Assembly (NCBI GenBank): GCA_035222895.1
Contig: JAVYIG010004982.1
Location: forward strand, 1 to 64,000
Origin: Strongylocentrotus droebachiensis
Taxonomy: Eukaryota > Echinodermata > Echinoidea > Camarodonta > Strongylocentrotidae
DNA: 64,000 nucleotides
Direction of reading: 5' to 3'
Shown here: positions 33,001 to 43,555 of the stretch, one piece after another
Layout: each line of letters starts with the position of its first letter
How positions within the stretch are numbered: the stretch's first letter is position 1
The notes under the pieces: model-generated
The model's input: only the letters and a program-made list of their open reading frames with translations
What the model was told of the DNA's origin: nothing
Databases searched by the model: none
Program-made: the position numbers and the translations under genes

Positions 33001-36000
33001 ATCCTAGGCAATATGTTATAATCCTCTAAGGCTTGAGTTATCAGAGTGGTTCATTTGAGAGAGAGAGAGAAAAAGAGAATTGAATTGGGTCTCTTTGATA
33101 AAAAAAATGGAGACACCATGGTTTGTCTATGCACTACAAGTGAACATGGAGTTACCTATGCACCCAGTTCATCGATGCCACTTCAAAATATCACGCTTCT
33201 TTTTTTTATAGAGAAGAGAGAAAACCCCGTGTTCTAAGCCAGGGACCGGGTCAAGAAAGTGTGACCACTATACAATTAAAAGACATTGCGAGAGTTCAAT
33301 GTCTTGCAAACTTGGGACATTGAAGAGTGAAAAGTTTTTGTCTGAAGCATGAAAGAACAGAATGCGTGAAGATTCATTCTAAAGCAAGCAATTAACTAAT
33401 AGAGCATTGAATTCCTACAAAAGCTATGCCTTAACATGTGCAGATTGAATGTCAAGTAATGTGTAGTCGTACCTGAGGACTGCTTTAATTTTAAAAATAA
33501 AAGGATGAAAAAGAAAAAAAGAGACTACAGAGGGAAAATAAAACATGCTTGCTAGTGACTAGAGTCGAGAAGACACATATAGCACCGCACAAATACTCAT
33601 GCATTGTAACTGACTCTAATGATAATCGTAATAATAGAAAAAAATTACAATATTACAAAGCAGTAACAATGCCTTTATAGATACATGTTTGATAGAGCAC
33701 AAAAGTGCTTTGTAATTTGATTCTATGCACATGTGATGGGTTCTACAAAAAGAAAAAAAATGGAGACATAATGTAGGACTAACATGATAAATTCTGTCGA
33801 GTTTCCGTCTCTCTTAAGCTACATCACGCATCTCTCGCTACTCTCACACGCTCACTTTCTTTCTTTCGCTCTCTCACGACAACGCAAAAGCACCACTGAG
33901 ACAGGTGTCATATTATCTAGATACAGTGAGAAAAAAAAATTGGATGGGAAGTGAAATACGACAAGTATCACTTCTATTCTAAGCGTAACTTAGCTGGTTT
34001 CCAACGTGAGATTGGAACTACGCGCAGTGAGAGATACAGCAATCCAATAAATAGATCGTACTGGAAAACAGTTGATAATACACAAGCTTCTTAATTATTG
34101 CACACAAAATCTACATTCCTTACCGTTGCTTTTTAAATTCTTACAATCCTACTGTTATAATCAATAATCACCTTTTTTTTCTTCAATAACCTCAGATGAA
34201 TTTTCTCTGAGATAAAATAATGAATCCATTCAAAATTCATCTGATATGCTAGTGGTGTTTCTGATCTATCACATCAAAATATAATCATTAAATGAAGAGA
34301 AACCAAATGAAAACAGCATCCAGAAGAAAAAGACGAGAATAAATTCATCCTGATCACAAAAGGAATATTAAACTCCGGTAATCGTTTAACTACAATCACG
34401 TAATTAATAATAATAAATGTTTGCTACTCTTGTCTAGATACTACGAGTTTGGTTAAAGTACTCTTATTAACTCTCCAAAGAGATTGTTATCATCTATTGT
34501 ACAGAAATCTCCACCAATCATCACAATTACAAACAAAGATCATATACCAGTCTCTATTCGGTAAACTTCAGTGAAAAGACTCAGCAAAAGCCCCCAAATC
34601 ATCATAACATGTAAAATAAGAGAGTGAATCGCAGCGATGAACAAGCCGATCGACCCCCTGGAAGACATTACTAATTGATTATAACTGTTTGATCGAGAAA
34701 AACATTTGCTAGCTTATCAAACAAGCCTATATTGTAACAAACATCCCCAAACATATTAGAGGAAAAAAACTCCTAAGAGTTGAATGATTATTTCGAGACA
34801 TAGAATTCAAAGAGAAATTACAAATTGTGATGAGTATTCATTCATACATATATAATCAAAATGAATACCTGTAATCGAAAAATGACATAATGACTAAAAC
34901 ATAAAATGATGATGAAAAAAAAAATTGTCCATAGCTCTTGGCCCAAAGCCTATCATGGTTCTAGTTCTTTTGTCTCAGCTACGCACTTTTTTGCCTACAG
35001 AGGGCTCCCTACAGGCTTCATTACCATCTTACGAGAAACGCCAATTCTATAAACAGAGGTCCTTGTTTTTACGCTGATAAAGGGTGTTCCTCTATACCAT
35101 AAACTTTGGCCTTTTTGTGTTCTTTCCACTTGAAACGTGCTAACATCACCACATCCCAACTACAGAGGGCAGCATTGTCCCCATCGGGTATGAGAGATAT
35201 CTCAGAATCTAGCATTGGGGGTAGATTCGTTGAAGGCATTCGGCAGACTCTGTTTTGTAGGACTCTTTTTTTAATAGTTTTCTTCTTTTTTTTCTAAGCT
35301 ATTTATAAACACACATCCGAGGGTGCCCACTCTGTTCCCCTGGCACACCTTCCTCCATCACGCCCCTTCCTGATTGGTCAAGTCTCGGTCAGCTGATTCG
35401 CTGTCGTATCCATCACGCATCCTCCTTGCACTCAGCGCACGATTGGGCATTCCTGCTTAGCCTGACCTTATGACCTCCAGTAGCACCCATCGCCACGGTA
35501 ACACATCCCACAACGAACAGGGTATCTTCAACAAAGTTCTCCAAGAGCTCAACATTCTGATGCTCGGAAGAACGTTTGATTCCTGTCAAGACTATGCTAC
35601 GACATTCAGCTACAAAAGCAAAGCGCTAAAGGACAAGCGTACAAAAAGGGAAGGGGACATATCCATCATTAACAACGGTATAAAAGAAAGACTGAGCGAT
35701 CTTTCGACGTAAATCATGCAAATGAAGAAGGAGGAGGAAATTGAGATGGTATGAAAACCAATAAAGGAAGACAAGATGGATTTGTGGGGGGGGGGGGGGG
35801 GGGTTGAAGGGTGCCAGCCCTAAGCAGCAGGAATGTCGCGCGTGAGCGCCCAGAATCGAGGACACGTGATGGAAACCTCACGATGGTCGTTCTGGCTGGC
35901 GAGACAAAAACTACGGGTGGTGATCGACGATGACGGTGACGATGACGAAACTGATGGCGATGAGGGAGACGATGAGACGGTTTGGAGGCGATGGTGGTGG

Positions 36001-36040
36001 TGGAGGAGGAGGAGTGCCCGGGGAGAGGGATTAGTAGGCC
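30070..36040 (-). other. Probable long 3' UTR of the PPP1R12-type gene
   Basis: This 6-kb block directly follows the stop codon of the PPP1R12-type gene and, unlike the rest of the window, shows none of the MITEs or LINE pieces listed here. It has only homopolymer and short CA/GA runs, and a 19-base poly-G near 35,786-35,804. Minus-strand AATAAA signals occur at about 30,075-30,080, 31,324, 32,537 and 32,635. The farthest would give a 3' UTR of about 5.97 kb. The scarcity of repeats is what I see; the UTR reading is inference. No coding exon was recognised; open frames at 35,470, 35,626 and 35,833 lie in CT- or GA-rich DNA. Confidence 0.45.
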
Positions 36041-36127
36041 TCATTTGGATAACTTGCTGATAACCCGGACTAAGGCACCATTCTCGTCCTTCAGTCGCTG
36101 ATTGTCAGACTTTAGTTGCTCCATGGC
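36041..36127 (-). CDS. PPP1R12: PPP1R12-type gene, coding exon 6 (leucine zipper and stop)
   Basis: This 87-bp final coding exon follows a TTTCCACCAG acceptor, phase 0. It encodes 28 residues, [14 protein letters not shown] followed by [14 protein letters not shown], and TGA at 36,043-36,041. The last 14 residues match the vertebrate MYPT1 leucine-zipper C-terminus almost exactly, with V for I at one site from memory of the family. In vertebrates this zipper binds cGMP-dependent protein kinase I-alpha, and splicing that removes it changes the response to nitric oxide. This is the anchor for naming the gene. Confidence 0.93.
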   Translation of the reverse strand, partial: AMEQLKSDNQRLKDENGALVRVISKLSK

Positions 36128-36249
36128 CTGGTGGAAACACAGACAGATGGATGGGGTCAGTATTAAAATACATTGCAATATGTACAAACGGCCATTTCCG
36201 GGAAACAAGAACATAGGTCTTATTAGCAAACGTCTATTAATATACATGT

Positions 36250-36565
36250 ATACAAATAATACACATCAGTGAGGGCATTAGTAAGAATTACCCACACAAG
36301 GTACCTTTGGAACAGTCTAACACGCCCGAGGCGATAGCTGAGGGCATTTGGACTGTTTTGAAGGTACCAAGTGTGGGTAATTTTACTAATGCCCGAACAA
36401 AATGATGTGTATTATTTGTTTTATAAGATTATGTTTTATTTGTTTTATAACATGATTTTGATAATGACCGGTCATTATCAAAATTACGTGTTAGGCAAAA
36501 TACATGCCTGGTCACGTGTACGATCGCAACCAATCAATTGATTATGATCCATGTCATCATTTTAT
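36250..36565 (-). mobile_element. Foldback repeat family 2, copy 3, in PPP1R12 intron 5
   Basis: The hairpin half starts AATAATACACATCAGTGAGG and closes near 36,420. ATAATGACCGGTCATTA is at 36,461-36,478. GTCACGTG is at 36,511-36,518 and CAACCAATCA at 36,528-36,537. Same arrangement as copy 2 (9,131-9,470). Confidence 0.78.
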
Positions 36566-36914
36566 AATAGGTATTATTGGAATTATGATCCAATTTAGAG
36601 GAAATAGCAGTCATTATAGACACAATCTTTTCTATACTTTTGTTGAATTAAAAAAGAAATAGATAATGTTGCCTTCATGATGTAACAGTGATGACATTGA
36701 CATTTATATCCAGTAAAAACTTTATTTCATTTTCATTTGCTCCTCTAGACCTTAAGATTGTTCCTGCCAACCACAAACAAGAAGTTCTTCTGTTTTGTTG
36801 GATTTTTTTCTTCGTCAAATCTTCACTACGATGAGGGCACTTTTAAAACACATAAATTAGTTCAACCTAACTGCACAATGATAGAGATTAAATTTGACTC
36901 ATTTTTTCACTCAC

Positions 36915-36965
36915 CTTGAGTTCTTCTTCGAGCTCTGAAATTCTTCGCTCTAATCCTCGTCTTTC
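36915..36965 (-). CDS. PPP1R12: PPP1R12-type gene, coding exon 5
   Basis: This 51-bp exon sits between a GTCTTTCAG acceptor and a GTGAGT donor, phase 0 at both ends. It encodes ERRGLERRISELEEELK. Vertebrate MYPT1 and M20 proteins have a nearly identical ERRALERRISEMEEELK segment just before the final zipper. It is a charged heptad-pattern helix. Because it is phase 0/0 it could be skipped without a frameshift; no evidence for that is visible. Confidence 0.93.
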
Positions 36966-37189
36966 CTGAAAGACAAACATGAAGCATATAAATGAATGAA
37001 TTCCTGAATATAAACTCGGTTCCACTCAACCTACATTGATATAATTTAAATTCCCCTGAAACTTCTCCCAGGGAGGCCAACATTCAATGAAGTCAATACA
37101 ATTTACATCTTAAAATCAATGAAATGCTTGGCAACTAATCAATCTTGTACCTATCTTTTCTCTAAAACTTAAGAACTGCCCAAAAGGTA

Positions 37190-37465
37190 TACAATAATAA
37201 TAATAATAGGCATTTCTATGGTGCTGTCTATCTAGAAATTCTATTCAAAGGCACACTAATTATAACCCCGGCTTTAGCCTAGCAGCCATTACAGCGCTCC
37301 AGCATTTCAAGGAATTAATTCCTGCCAGGTACCCATTTACCTCACCTGGGTCGAGTGTGGCAAATGAAGATTAATGCCTTGCCAAAGGACATTAGTGCCG
37401 TATTGGGGATCGAACCACGACCTTTGAATTTCAAGTCAAGTGCTTAAACCACTCGACTACAACAC
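37190..37465 (-). mobile_element. Complete tRNA-derived SINE in PPP1R12 intron 4
   Basis: On the minus strand the head reads GTAGTCGAGTGGTTTAAGCA (37,460-37,441), a tRNA-Ser/Leu-like A-box region, then GGTTCGATCCC (37,416-37,406), a good B box. The body includes GGTGAGGTAAATGGGTACC, GGAATTAATTCCTTGAAATG and CTGCTAGGCTAAAGCC, and it ends in an (ATT)n tail near 37,195-37,206. It has the internal RNA polymerase III promoter and 3' tail of a mobile SINE; it is not a working tRNA gene because the sequence past the B box does not close an acceptor stem. Confidence 0.85.
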
Positions 37466-37788
37466 TTCTACAACTGGACTTTTCAGCTTAAAACTTACCA
37501 TTCCCTTCCAGAATTCCACTCACTCACTTGAAATTGAGTATTAAGACAGGATTGGGGAGGGGGAGGGGTCTTCACTGTCAATTACCTACATTAACACCAT
37601 GTTTAGAGAGCGGTTACTACTCTGACAGGCACTAAAATATCATGTAACTGATATCATTATTATCTACGGCTTATAAGCTTTCCATTGATATATTATTCAT
37701 CTATTTTTTACTTCCGACATGGTCTTCGAAGGTGGTTTAGGGCATCATGTCTGAAGTGAACGTAGCTTGGATATGTTTCCCCACTTAC

Positions 37789-37920
37789 CCTTTTATCCGA
37801 GTCGCCCGCCCTCGAGTCTGACCTGCGATCTGATTGGCTCTTGAGTTCAGCGATCTCTTGATCTTTGTGTTTCACATCGCTCTGAAGTTTGCTTATAAGA
37901 GAATCTTTATCATCAAATAA
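37789..37920 (-). CDS. PPP1R12: PPP1R12-type gene, coding exon 4 (coiled coil)
   Basis: This 132-bp exon has a CTCTTTCAG acceptor and a GTAAGT donor, phase 0/0. It encodes LFDDKDSLISKLQSDVKHKD, then QEIAELKSQSDRRSDSRAGD and SDKR. After the KK that ends exon 3, the KKLF...L...L..L pattern lines up with the KKLY...L..L...L start of the vertebrate MYPT C-terminal coiled coil, which mediates dimerisation and partner binding. The Ser/Arg/Asp-rich end is less conserved. The first 45 bases and the upstream intron border are duplicated at 38,014-38,140. Confidence 0.9.
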
Positions 37921-38140
37921 CTGAAAGAGAAAGTGAGAAAATTACGAAAAGTGAGCTTTTGTTTGTTTGGAGGTAGAAGGAAATCAATACAATAATTGTA
38001 GATGTAGAAAATTATCGCTCTGAAGTTTGCTTATAAGAGAATCTTTATCATCAAATAACTGAAAGAAAAAGTGAGAAAATTACGAAAAATTAGCTTTTGT
38101 GATGTTTGTTTTGAGACAGAAGGACATCAATGCCTTTAAC
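37876..38140 (-). repeat. Tandem duplication of an exon start, 138-bp period
   Basis: ATCGCTCTGAAGTTTGCTTA occurs at 37,876 and 38,014. The copies stay matched through the CTTTCAG acceptor and on to AGAAGGA(A/C)ATCAAT, about 130 bp each. The distal copy holds a 3' splice site and codons for LFDDKDSLISKLQSD but no matching 5' splice site, so it is a partial pseudo-exon. Confidence 0.88.
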
Positions 38141-38215
38141 CTATTGCCTACTGGAACATGGTAAATCCTATATTAAACGTATGGGAATGAGTGAATTCAG
38201 TAACCAATTGGTTAA

Positions 38216-38772
38216 AGGGAAAGTCCACCCCAGGATTTTCTTTAGCTGACGATATAGACCTAATAATACCATGAAGAATGATACAAGTCTCATTAAAATC
38301 CATGATCACATAACGAAGATATATCGACTTTTTTATCGAAAATCAGCCGCCCCCCAAATGCAATAGCGTTACATGGGCATGAAACGATCGCCAAAAAATA
38401 ACCGATAGTATCGAAATTGTGACGTATGTTGCGAGCTGCCTTCTAATTTCGCAGACATTCACTTTCGCTCGCGGTACACTGTATCGCACTGACACGACGA
38501 ATCATGAATGAAAGTGAAAGCGAAAGTGAATGTCTGCGAAATAAGAAGGCAGCTCGCAACATACGTCACAATTTCCATACTCTCGGTTATTTTTTGGCGA
38601 TCGTTTCATGCCCATGTAACGCTATTGCATTTGGGGGGCGGCTGATTTTCGATAAAAAAGTCGATATATCTTCGTTATGTGATCATGGATTTTAATGAGA
38701 CTTGTATCATTCTTCATGGTATTATTAGGTCTATATCGTCAGCTAAAGAAAATCCTGGGGTGGACTTTCCCT
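38216..38772. mobile_element. TTAA-flanked hairpin MITE, family 1, copy 2, in PPP1R12 intron 3
   Basis: The 557-bp element has ends AGGGAAAGTCCACCCCAGGA and complement, with TTAA at 38,212-38,215 and 38,773-38,776. The loop near 38,465-38,515 is inverted relative to copy 1 (6,640-7,167), so the two inserted in opposite orientations. Both arms are intact. Confidence 0.92.
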
Positions 38773-39290
38773 TTAACACAGAGTGAATGCCCTTCTGGCT
38801 CTGCACAGACAATTTGTTTTTCTTGCAATAAATGACATGAAATTGAAAACAGGTTAAATTATCCTTTGTCTTCAAATAATTGATGTAGACAAGTTATCTT
38901 GGCTAGTCCAAGGCATATTGTCATTGTGTGTCCCCTATGTAATAATTATAATAATAATAACAAAAACAACAACAAAAATAATAATAATAATGGCAACAAC
39001 AACAATAATAATGAGGTTGACAGAAAATTGGTGACAAAATATGCCATCTGATGAAATTTCATTACCTTTAATTCATATAATGTAAACACTGTTATTTTAG
39101 CGCGATTAATTTTTCACGCTGAGTGACCCCGAAACATATTCGCGGGTTCTTAAATTTGGGTTGCATGCGACTCAGTCTGTTCAAAACACGCATAAGAAGT
39201 CATGCTTATATTTTCGCAAGTTATACAATTCCTGCTTGCCGATCTTAGAGCGAAATCCGCGAAAATTAATGTACCGCAAATATTTCTTAC

Positions 39291-39396
39291 CTTTTTGCAA
39301 GATGAACAAGCTGTTCCTGAAGTAGACCGCGTTGAGGTTTGATTTCTATCTGAGCCCCCTCTCGATCTATCCAGGACTGATGATGAGTCCCCATAC
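39291..39396 (-). CDS. PPP1R12: PPP1R12-type gene, coding exon 3
   Basis: This 106-bp exon has a CTTTACCAG acceptor and a GTAAGA donor. The first base completes an arginine codon begun in exon 2; it ends in phase 0. It reads YGDSSSVLDRSRGGSDRNQT, then STRSTSGTACSSCKK. This is a Ser/Arg-rich disordered linker like the region before the C-terminal coiled coil in PPP1R12 proteins. Two cysteines (C-S-S-C) near its end are notable, but no metal site can be claimed from one pair. Confidence 0.85.
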
Positions 39397-39423
39397 CTGG
39401 TAAAGAAAATATTTCAGTTTAGT

Positions 39424-39690
39424 ACAATTCAATTCAATTCAGTTCAGTTCAGTGTAATTCAATTCAGTACAATTTAGTCCAGTGTAGTTCAATTAAGTAC
39501 AGTGTAATTCAGTTCATATCAGTACATTCTGGTTACTTTGCTTCGGTTCATTTCAACACACAAGTAATTATGTTCTATTCAGTACAGTTTAATAGAATTC
39601 TTTTCTGATTAATTTGGTTCACATCAATTCAAATAAAATGAAATCAGCTTCTTTCGGTTCAGTTCATATCTATGAAGTTCAGTTCAATTT
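39424..39690. repeat. Degenerate AATTCAGTTC simple repeat in intron 2
   Basis: It is built from variants of CAATTCAGTTCAGT over about 250 bp, starting about 30 bp upstream of the acceptor of exon 3. It has no coding meaning. Confidence 0.85.
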
Positions 39691-40055
39691 ATAGTTTTCA
39701 CTGCTGTTCATGTCATGTCAATAAAGATTTTTTTTTCTTTTTCTGTGGACTCCCAACTAAAAGGTAAAAAGGAAGCCCTTTATACAATAACCCCTAGCAC
39801 TACAATTTTCTCCATTTTGTCATCAGACATTCATATAATGTTTGATACAGACACTCATCTTATATACAATATCCATCAGCATCACCATAACAACAAAAAA
39901 CTACAATACACTTCGGTATCCTCTCACCATATTTCATTAAACTATCAAAAGATTCCTCATTAAAAGTATCAACTTATTAAAGAAAATAGTAACTATCATC
40001 ATCACTACCAACATCCTCTTGAAAAAAATATCACCATGACAACCCATCCACTCAC

Positions 40056-40105
40056 CTGCTTCCTACTGAGCTAGTTGATGACGGTCTTGAGGAGCGATCG
40101 GTTGT
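40056..40105 (-). CDS. PPP1R12: PPP1R12-type gene, coding exon 2
   Basis: This 50-bp exon has a GATTTACAG acceptor and a GTGAGT donor. It encodes TTDRSSRPSSTSSVGS plus two bases of an arginine codon completed in exon 3. It enters in phase 0, matching exon 1. Being small and Ser-rich, it is identified by splice sites and phase rather than by similarity. A 35-bp palindrome lies 63 bp upstream of its acceptor. Confidence 0.8.
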
Positions 40106-40167
40106 CTGTAAATCAAGAAGATAGAAGAAGATTATACATAACTATTACTCAAGTATACATTATCAAT

Positions 40168-40202
40168 AGTGATGTTATAAATCATTGATTTATAACATCA
40201 CT
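40168..40202. repeat. 35-bp near-perfect palindrome
   Basis: AGTGATGTTATAAATCA and its complement are separated by a single T. Transcribed in either direction it would form a 17-bp hairpin. It lies 63 bp upstream of the exon 2 acceptor on the minus strand. Confidence 0.93.
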
Positions 40203-41187
40203 AATATTTCTGTGTAATACTGAATGAATCACAACGGCTACAATTGCTGATCACAATCTTTATGAAATTATGCACTATCGTTAATGGATAAATTATACAG
40301 CAAATAGTAGTGGTCCCAAGATCAAACCTTGAGGAACACCGACATAAATATACATTTGACAAAACAACAATAGCAGTTTGCTACTTCTTTTCAGAAATAA
40401 CAAAATACTATGGGACTATAAAAAGTTATTACAAATTAAATTTTGAATAGTTACACAGGTAGAGTGAAGATACAAATTTACCAATTGATGCTCATAAAAA
40501 TACAAATATCTACTTTTTATTCAATGCAAAGGGCTGCTCATTATGTGTTTTAACAAAGACATACAACATTCAACAAAAGTACATCAACACAGGCCAAGCA
40601 TTCCTTATACACACATGACATTACTGCTTCACAACACAGTATAACGTTTATCATACTCATTTATAACATATATAATGACAAATAACATACATAAATATGA
40701 ACAATTGTTTGTTTTTATGCAGATGTTAATCTAATTTACAGACTATACAATAATACACCTTATTAGTTATAAATATACACATGATTTCATGACATGTTTA
40801 GTAGCTGAATTTATGTACACCAAGGCGCCATAGACAAAAAATATAAATTTGAGAGACAGCCAGCTTAGAAAGGTCAACAAGTACTTAATCATAATTATCT
40901 TTATTATGCAGCAAGTTAAGGAGATAATAACAAACAGGGTTTTGCTCATCCCATGCATTCATATGAATGATTATAATAAAGCAATCAGAGGACTTACCAA
41001 CCCCTCAAGACTTGAATTCATATGATTCATTTGAAAAAGTAATCAGGGGACTTACCATCCCCTGCAAGATAGTAACATTTATCCACATGTGCTGAACGGT
41101 TGTAGGACACACACCCTGCGAGAGGTGCTCCACACAAATTTCCTACACTTACAGACTTCCCAACTTCAACCTGAGACACCAAACACT

Positions 41188-41228
41188 ATACCTAACCCTA
41201 ACCCCAACCCTAAACCTAAACCTAACCG
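41188..41228. repeat. Short degenerate telomere-like CCTAAC/CCCTAA repeat
   Basis: It reads CCTAACCCTAACCCCAACCC followed by TAAACCTAAACCTAACC. It is like the (TTAGGG)n telomere repeat of most animals, in degenerate form, about 40 bp within an intron. Confidence 0.75.
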
Positions 41229-41379
41229 AAAAAATTGAAAATTTATCCCTAAACTTACCCATAGCTGCCAATCATGCAAGGCAAAAATTAGGATTCTCTC
41301 AAGACATAAATAATAATACAATGCATTTTGTATGTTTTTTAACAGAGGTTTTCAGAAAAATAGAAGTTAAAGGTACACT

Positions 41380-41560
41380 GTCATACTTGTAGCTACTTGC
41401 TCCCTCTATATAGAAAACTTCCCAAATCGGTGCCTGTTGGTCCCCCATGATCCTCTTTTTCTTATGTTAAATGAGAGCTGAGTTAATGAGATAGCCACCT
41501 GTCACAGTGACCTCGATGGCTCGCTGTGTGGTCTAATCCCTTCTAGCTGCAGTAGTAACG
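41380..41560 (+). repeat. Dispersed repeat family 6, copy 2
   Basis: It shares TTGTAGCTACTTGCTCCCTC, CCCATGATCCTCTTT and CTAATCCCTT with 15,775-15,945 in the same orientation. Confidence 0.7.
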
Positions 41561-41835
41561 CCTACCTGTAAGGTTTTCTAAAATGACTCTGAAGGCCAAA
41601 ATTAGGAATAATTTCTCCAGAAAAGGAATGGTTGGCAACCCAATATTTCTTTTTCGAACACACCCCAGTGCGATTGTCAGTGGAGTAAAGGTCGCAACGC
41701 CGAGCTGGAGACATGTATTATCCAGTGAGAGCTAGAAGAGCATTAGATGCATTCATATCTATGGTGTCAGTGACACAAAGACGTAACTCCATTTTGGCCA
41801 TTTTGAGAAAAAGTGGTTTACATGTAGTGAAGTTT

Positions 41836-42000
41836 TAGCGCGGAGTTAAAATTTGGGCGGCGCCTGCTCACTTTTCACTCGCCGCCCAAAATACGCTCGG
41901 TGCCTAGGCGGTCGCCGCCTGGGCACCGACCTAATCGCTGGGCGATGCCTAAATTCCAGCAGCGACCGAGCAGGCTACTGATCGGTCGGTCGCTGCTCTG
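41836..42000. repeat. GC-rich hairpin cluster
   Basis: GGGCGGCG (41,857) pairs with CGCCGCCC (about 41,880). GGTGCCTAGGCGG pairs with CCGCCTGGGCACC (41,900-41,930). GATCGGTCGGTCGC follows. This is much richer in GC and CpG than the surrounding intron. It may be the inside of an unrecognised transposon. Confidence 0.65.
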
Positions 42001-42354
42001 ATTTGTGACCATAGCTTTACAAACCGGACAAATAGCAGGATATTTTGCAAAATTTTGCTAATTGCAAGTTCGGGCTGATAAAGACGCAAATTAACTGGAT
42101 AATTTGCGATCGGATAGTTCAAATAGCGGGATATTTGGCAATCTCAAGCTGATGATGACAGGCCTACTGTAACTTGAATGTGGTCGGCTTAGAGTAAAAG
42201 CCATAAGGACATTAAGGAACAGGCTTTTACAAAGAGTTAACACCCTTCTGGCACTCAGCAGACAGTGTTATGAAGACCCTAGACAGTGTAAACATCTTTC
42301 ACGTCCTTGACATCGTTTTTTTCCTATTGTCTTGGTTGTCTCTCTTCATTTGTC

Positions 42355-42825
42355 ACTATTTGCTCAGGCAAAAGAACGTATCTATTCAACTGTTGATAAA
42401 CACTTCTCTACTGTATATATCATGCACTTCATTTAATGTTTGCTTTTTTGTAATGTAAATGAATCTTTTCTACTTGACTACTTCCTACAAATACATAACA
42501 GACATTTCCATACTCTACAGTTATAAAAAAGAAAAAAAGAAAAAGAGAATCTAAAGATCTCACTAATGACTAATTGGCATTTCCCTAGTGCTCAGGCAGA
42601 AGAACGTATCTATTCAACTGTTTGATAAACACTTCTCTATTGCATGAATCATGCAATTCATGTTACATTTTGTTTAAAATGAGAATGTGTCTTTTTCTTC
42701 TTTTCCTACAATGAATGGCAAGATATTTCTTTACTCTACAGTTATTAAAAAAGAGAAAGAAAAAGAGAAACTAATGATCTCACTCATGACTGGTTGACAT
42801 TTCCCTACTTTACATATCATAGCAA
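42355..42825. repeat. Tandem duplication, 228-bp period, diverged
   Basis: CTCAGGCA(A/G)AAGAACGTAT occurs at 42,363 and 42,591. CAACTGTT(T)GATAAACACT, ACTCTACAGTTAT and GATCTCACT follow in both units. About two units are present. Confidence 0.88.
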
Positions 42826-43174
42826 TAATAATGATAATGCTAAGTGAGTTCTTGAATAGTGCTCATATCTGTCATGCTTGACACCCCTGGATCTCTATCA
42901 TGTACTTCAATCATTATCAACTTTCCTACCATTTGATTTTTCAAAATCATCAACAAATTTAGAATTTTGAGAGCAGCTTTTCTTTGTCCAAAAATATAAA
43001 ATGCAATACCAAACTTGTTTAAATGCTTTGGATTACTAAAGGAAGAAATATTGGACCGCCATAGTCATCTTCTATCACATGCCCATTGGGTGTGGAACAT
43101 ACACTCAAACAATGTGGCAGTTCAGGGTTCAGTGTGTAGTGAATGAAAGTTGGGATAACAGTGAACTTTAAACG

Positions 43175-43550
43175 AATTGGGTAACTTTGCCTCAGATTCT
43201 GAAAAAAATCCTGGATTTAGCTCATGCTGCAACCATAATTATAAACCTTTAGGTCATACATGAATCCCATGACTTTTACAAGCCAATCGCCTGTCCGATT
43301 ATCAAGATATCTATGATTGGAATTAGAAATTTCAGAATTTGTTTTCCTAATCATTTTTATAACACTACAGTCTATTGGGAAAAATGAGTATGGTAAAACC
43401 GGTCACTCAAATATTTTTACTTTTTTGAGGCACTTCATGATCATAATGAAACACAAGTTGTTTAGAGCTTCAATATTACACCATATCACAGACACTGATA
43501 ACACGTAAGGCCATGCATCTTAGATTAAACATTGTTTAATGATGCCTTTA
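43175..43550. mobile_element. MITE family 8, copy 3 (inverted)
   Basis: It begins GGGTAACTTTGCCTCAG and ends before TTAA near 43,549-43,552. It contains TTATAAACCTTTAGGTCA, TCAAGATAT and ACACTACAGTCTATTGGGA as in copies 1 and 2, here on the opposite strand. Confidence 0.82.
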
Positions 43551-43555
43551 ACAGA

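Noticed and set aside
36128-36247. Upstream extension of the last PPP1R12 exon frame
   Set aside because: The frame is open to 36,247, but a clear CCACCAG acceptor at 36,130-36,128 and family similarity place the exon start at 36,127.
37400-37465. Possible tRNA gene (A and B boxes)
   Set aside because: The acceptor stem does not close, and the sequence leads into a SINE body with an ATT tail.
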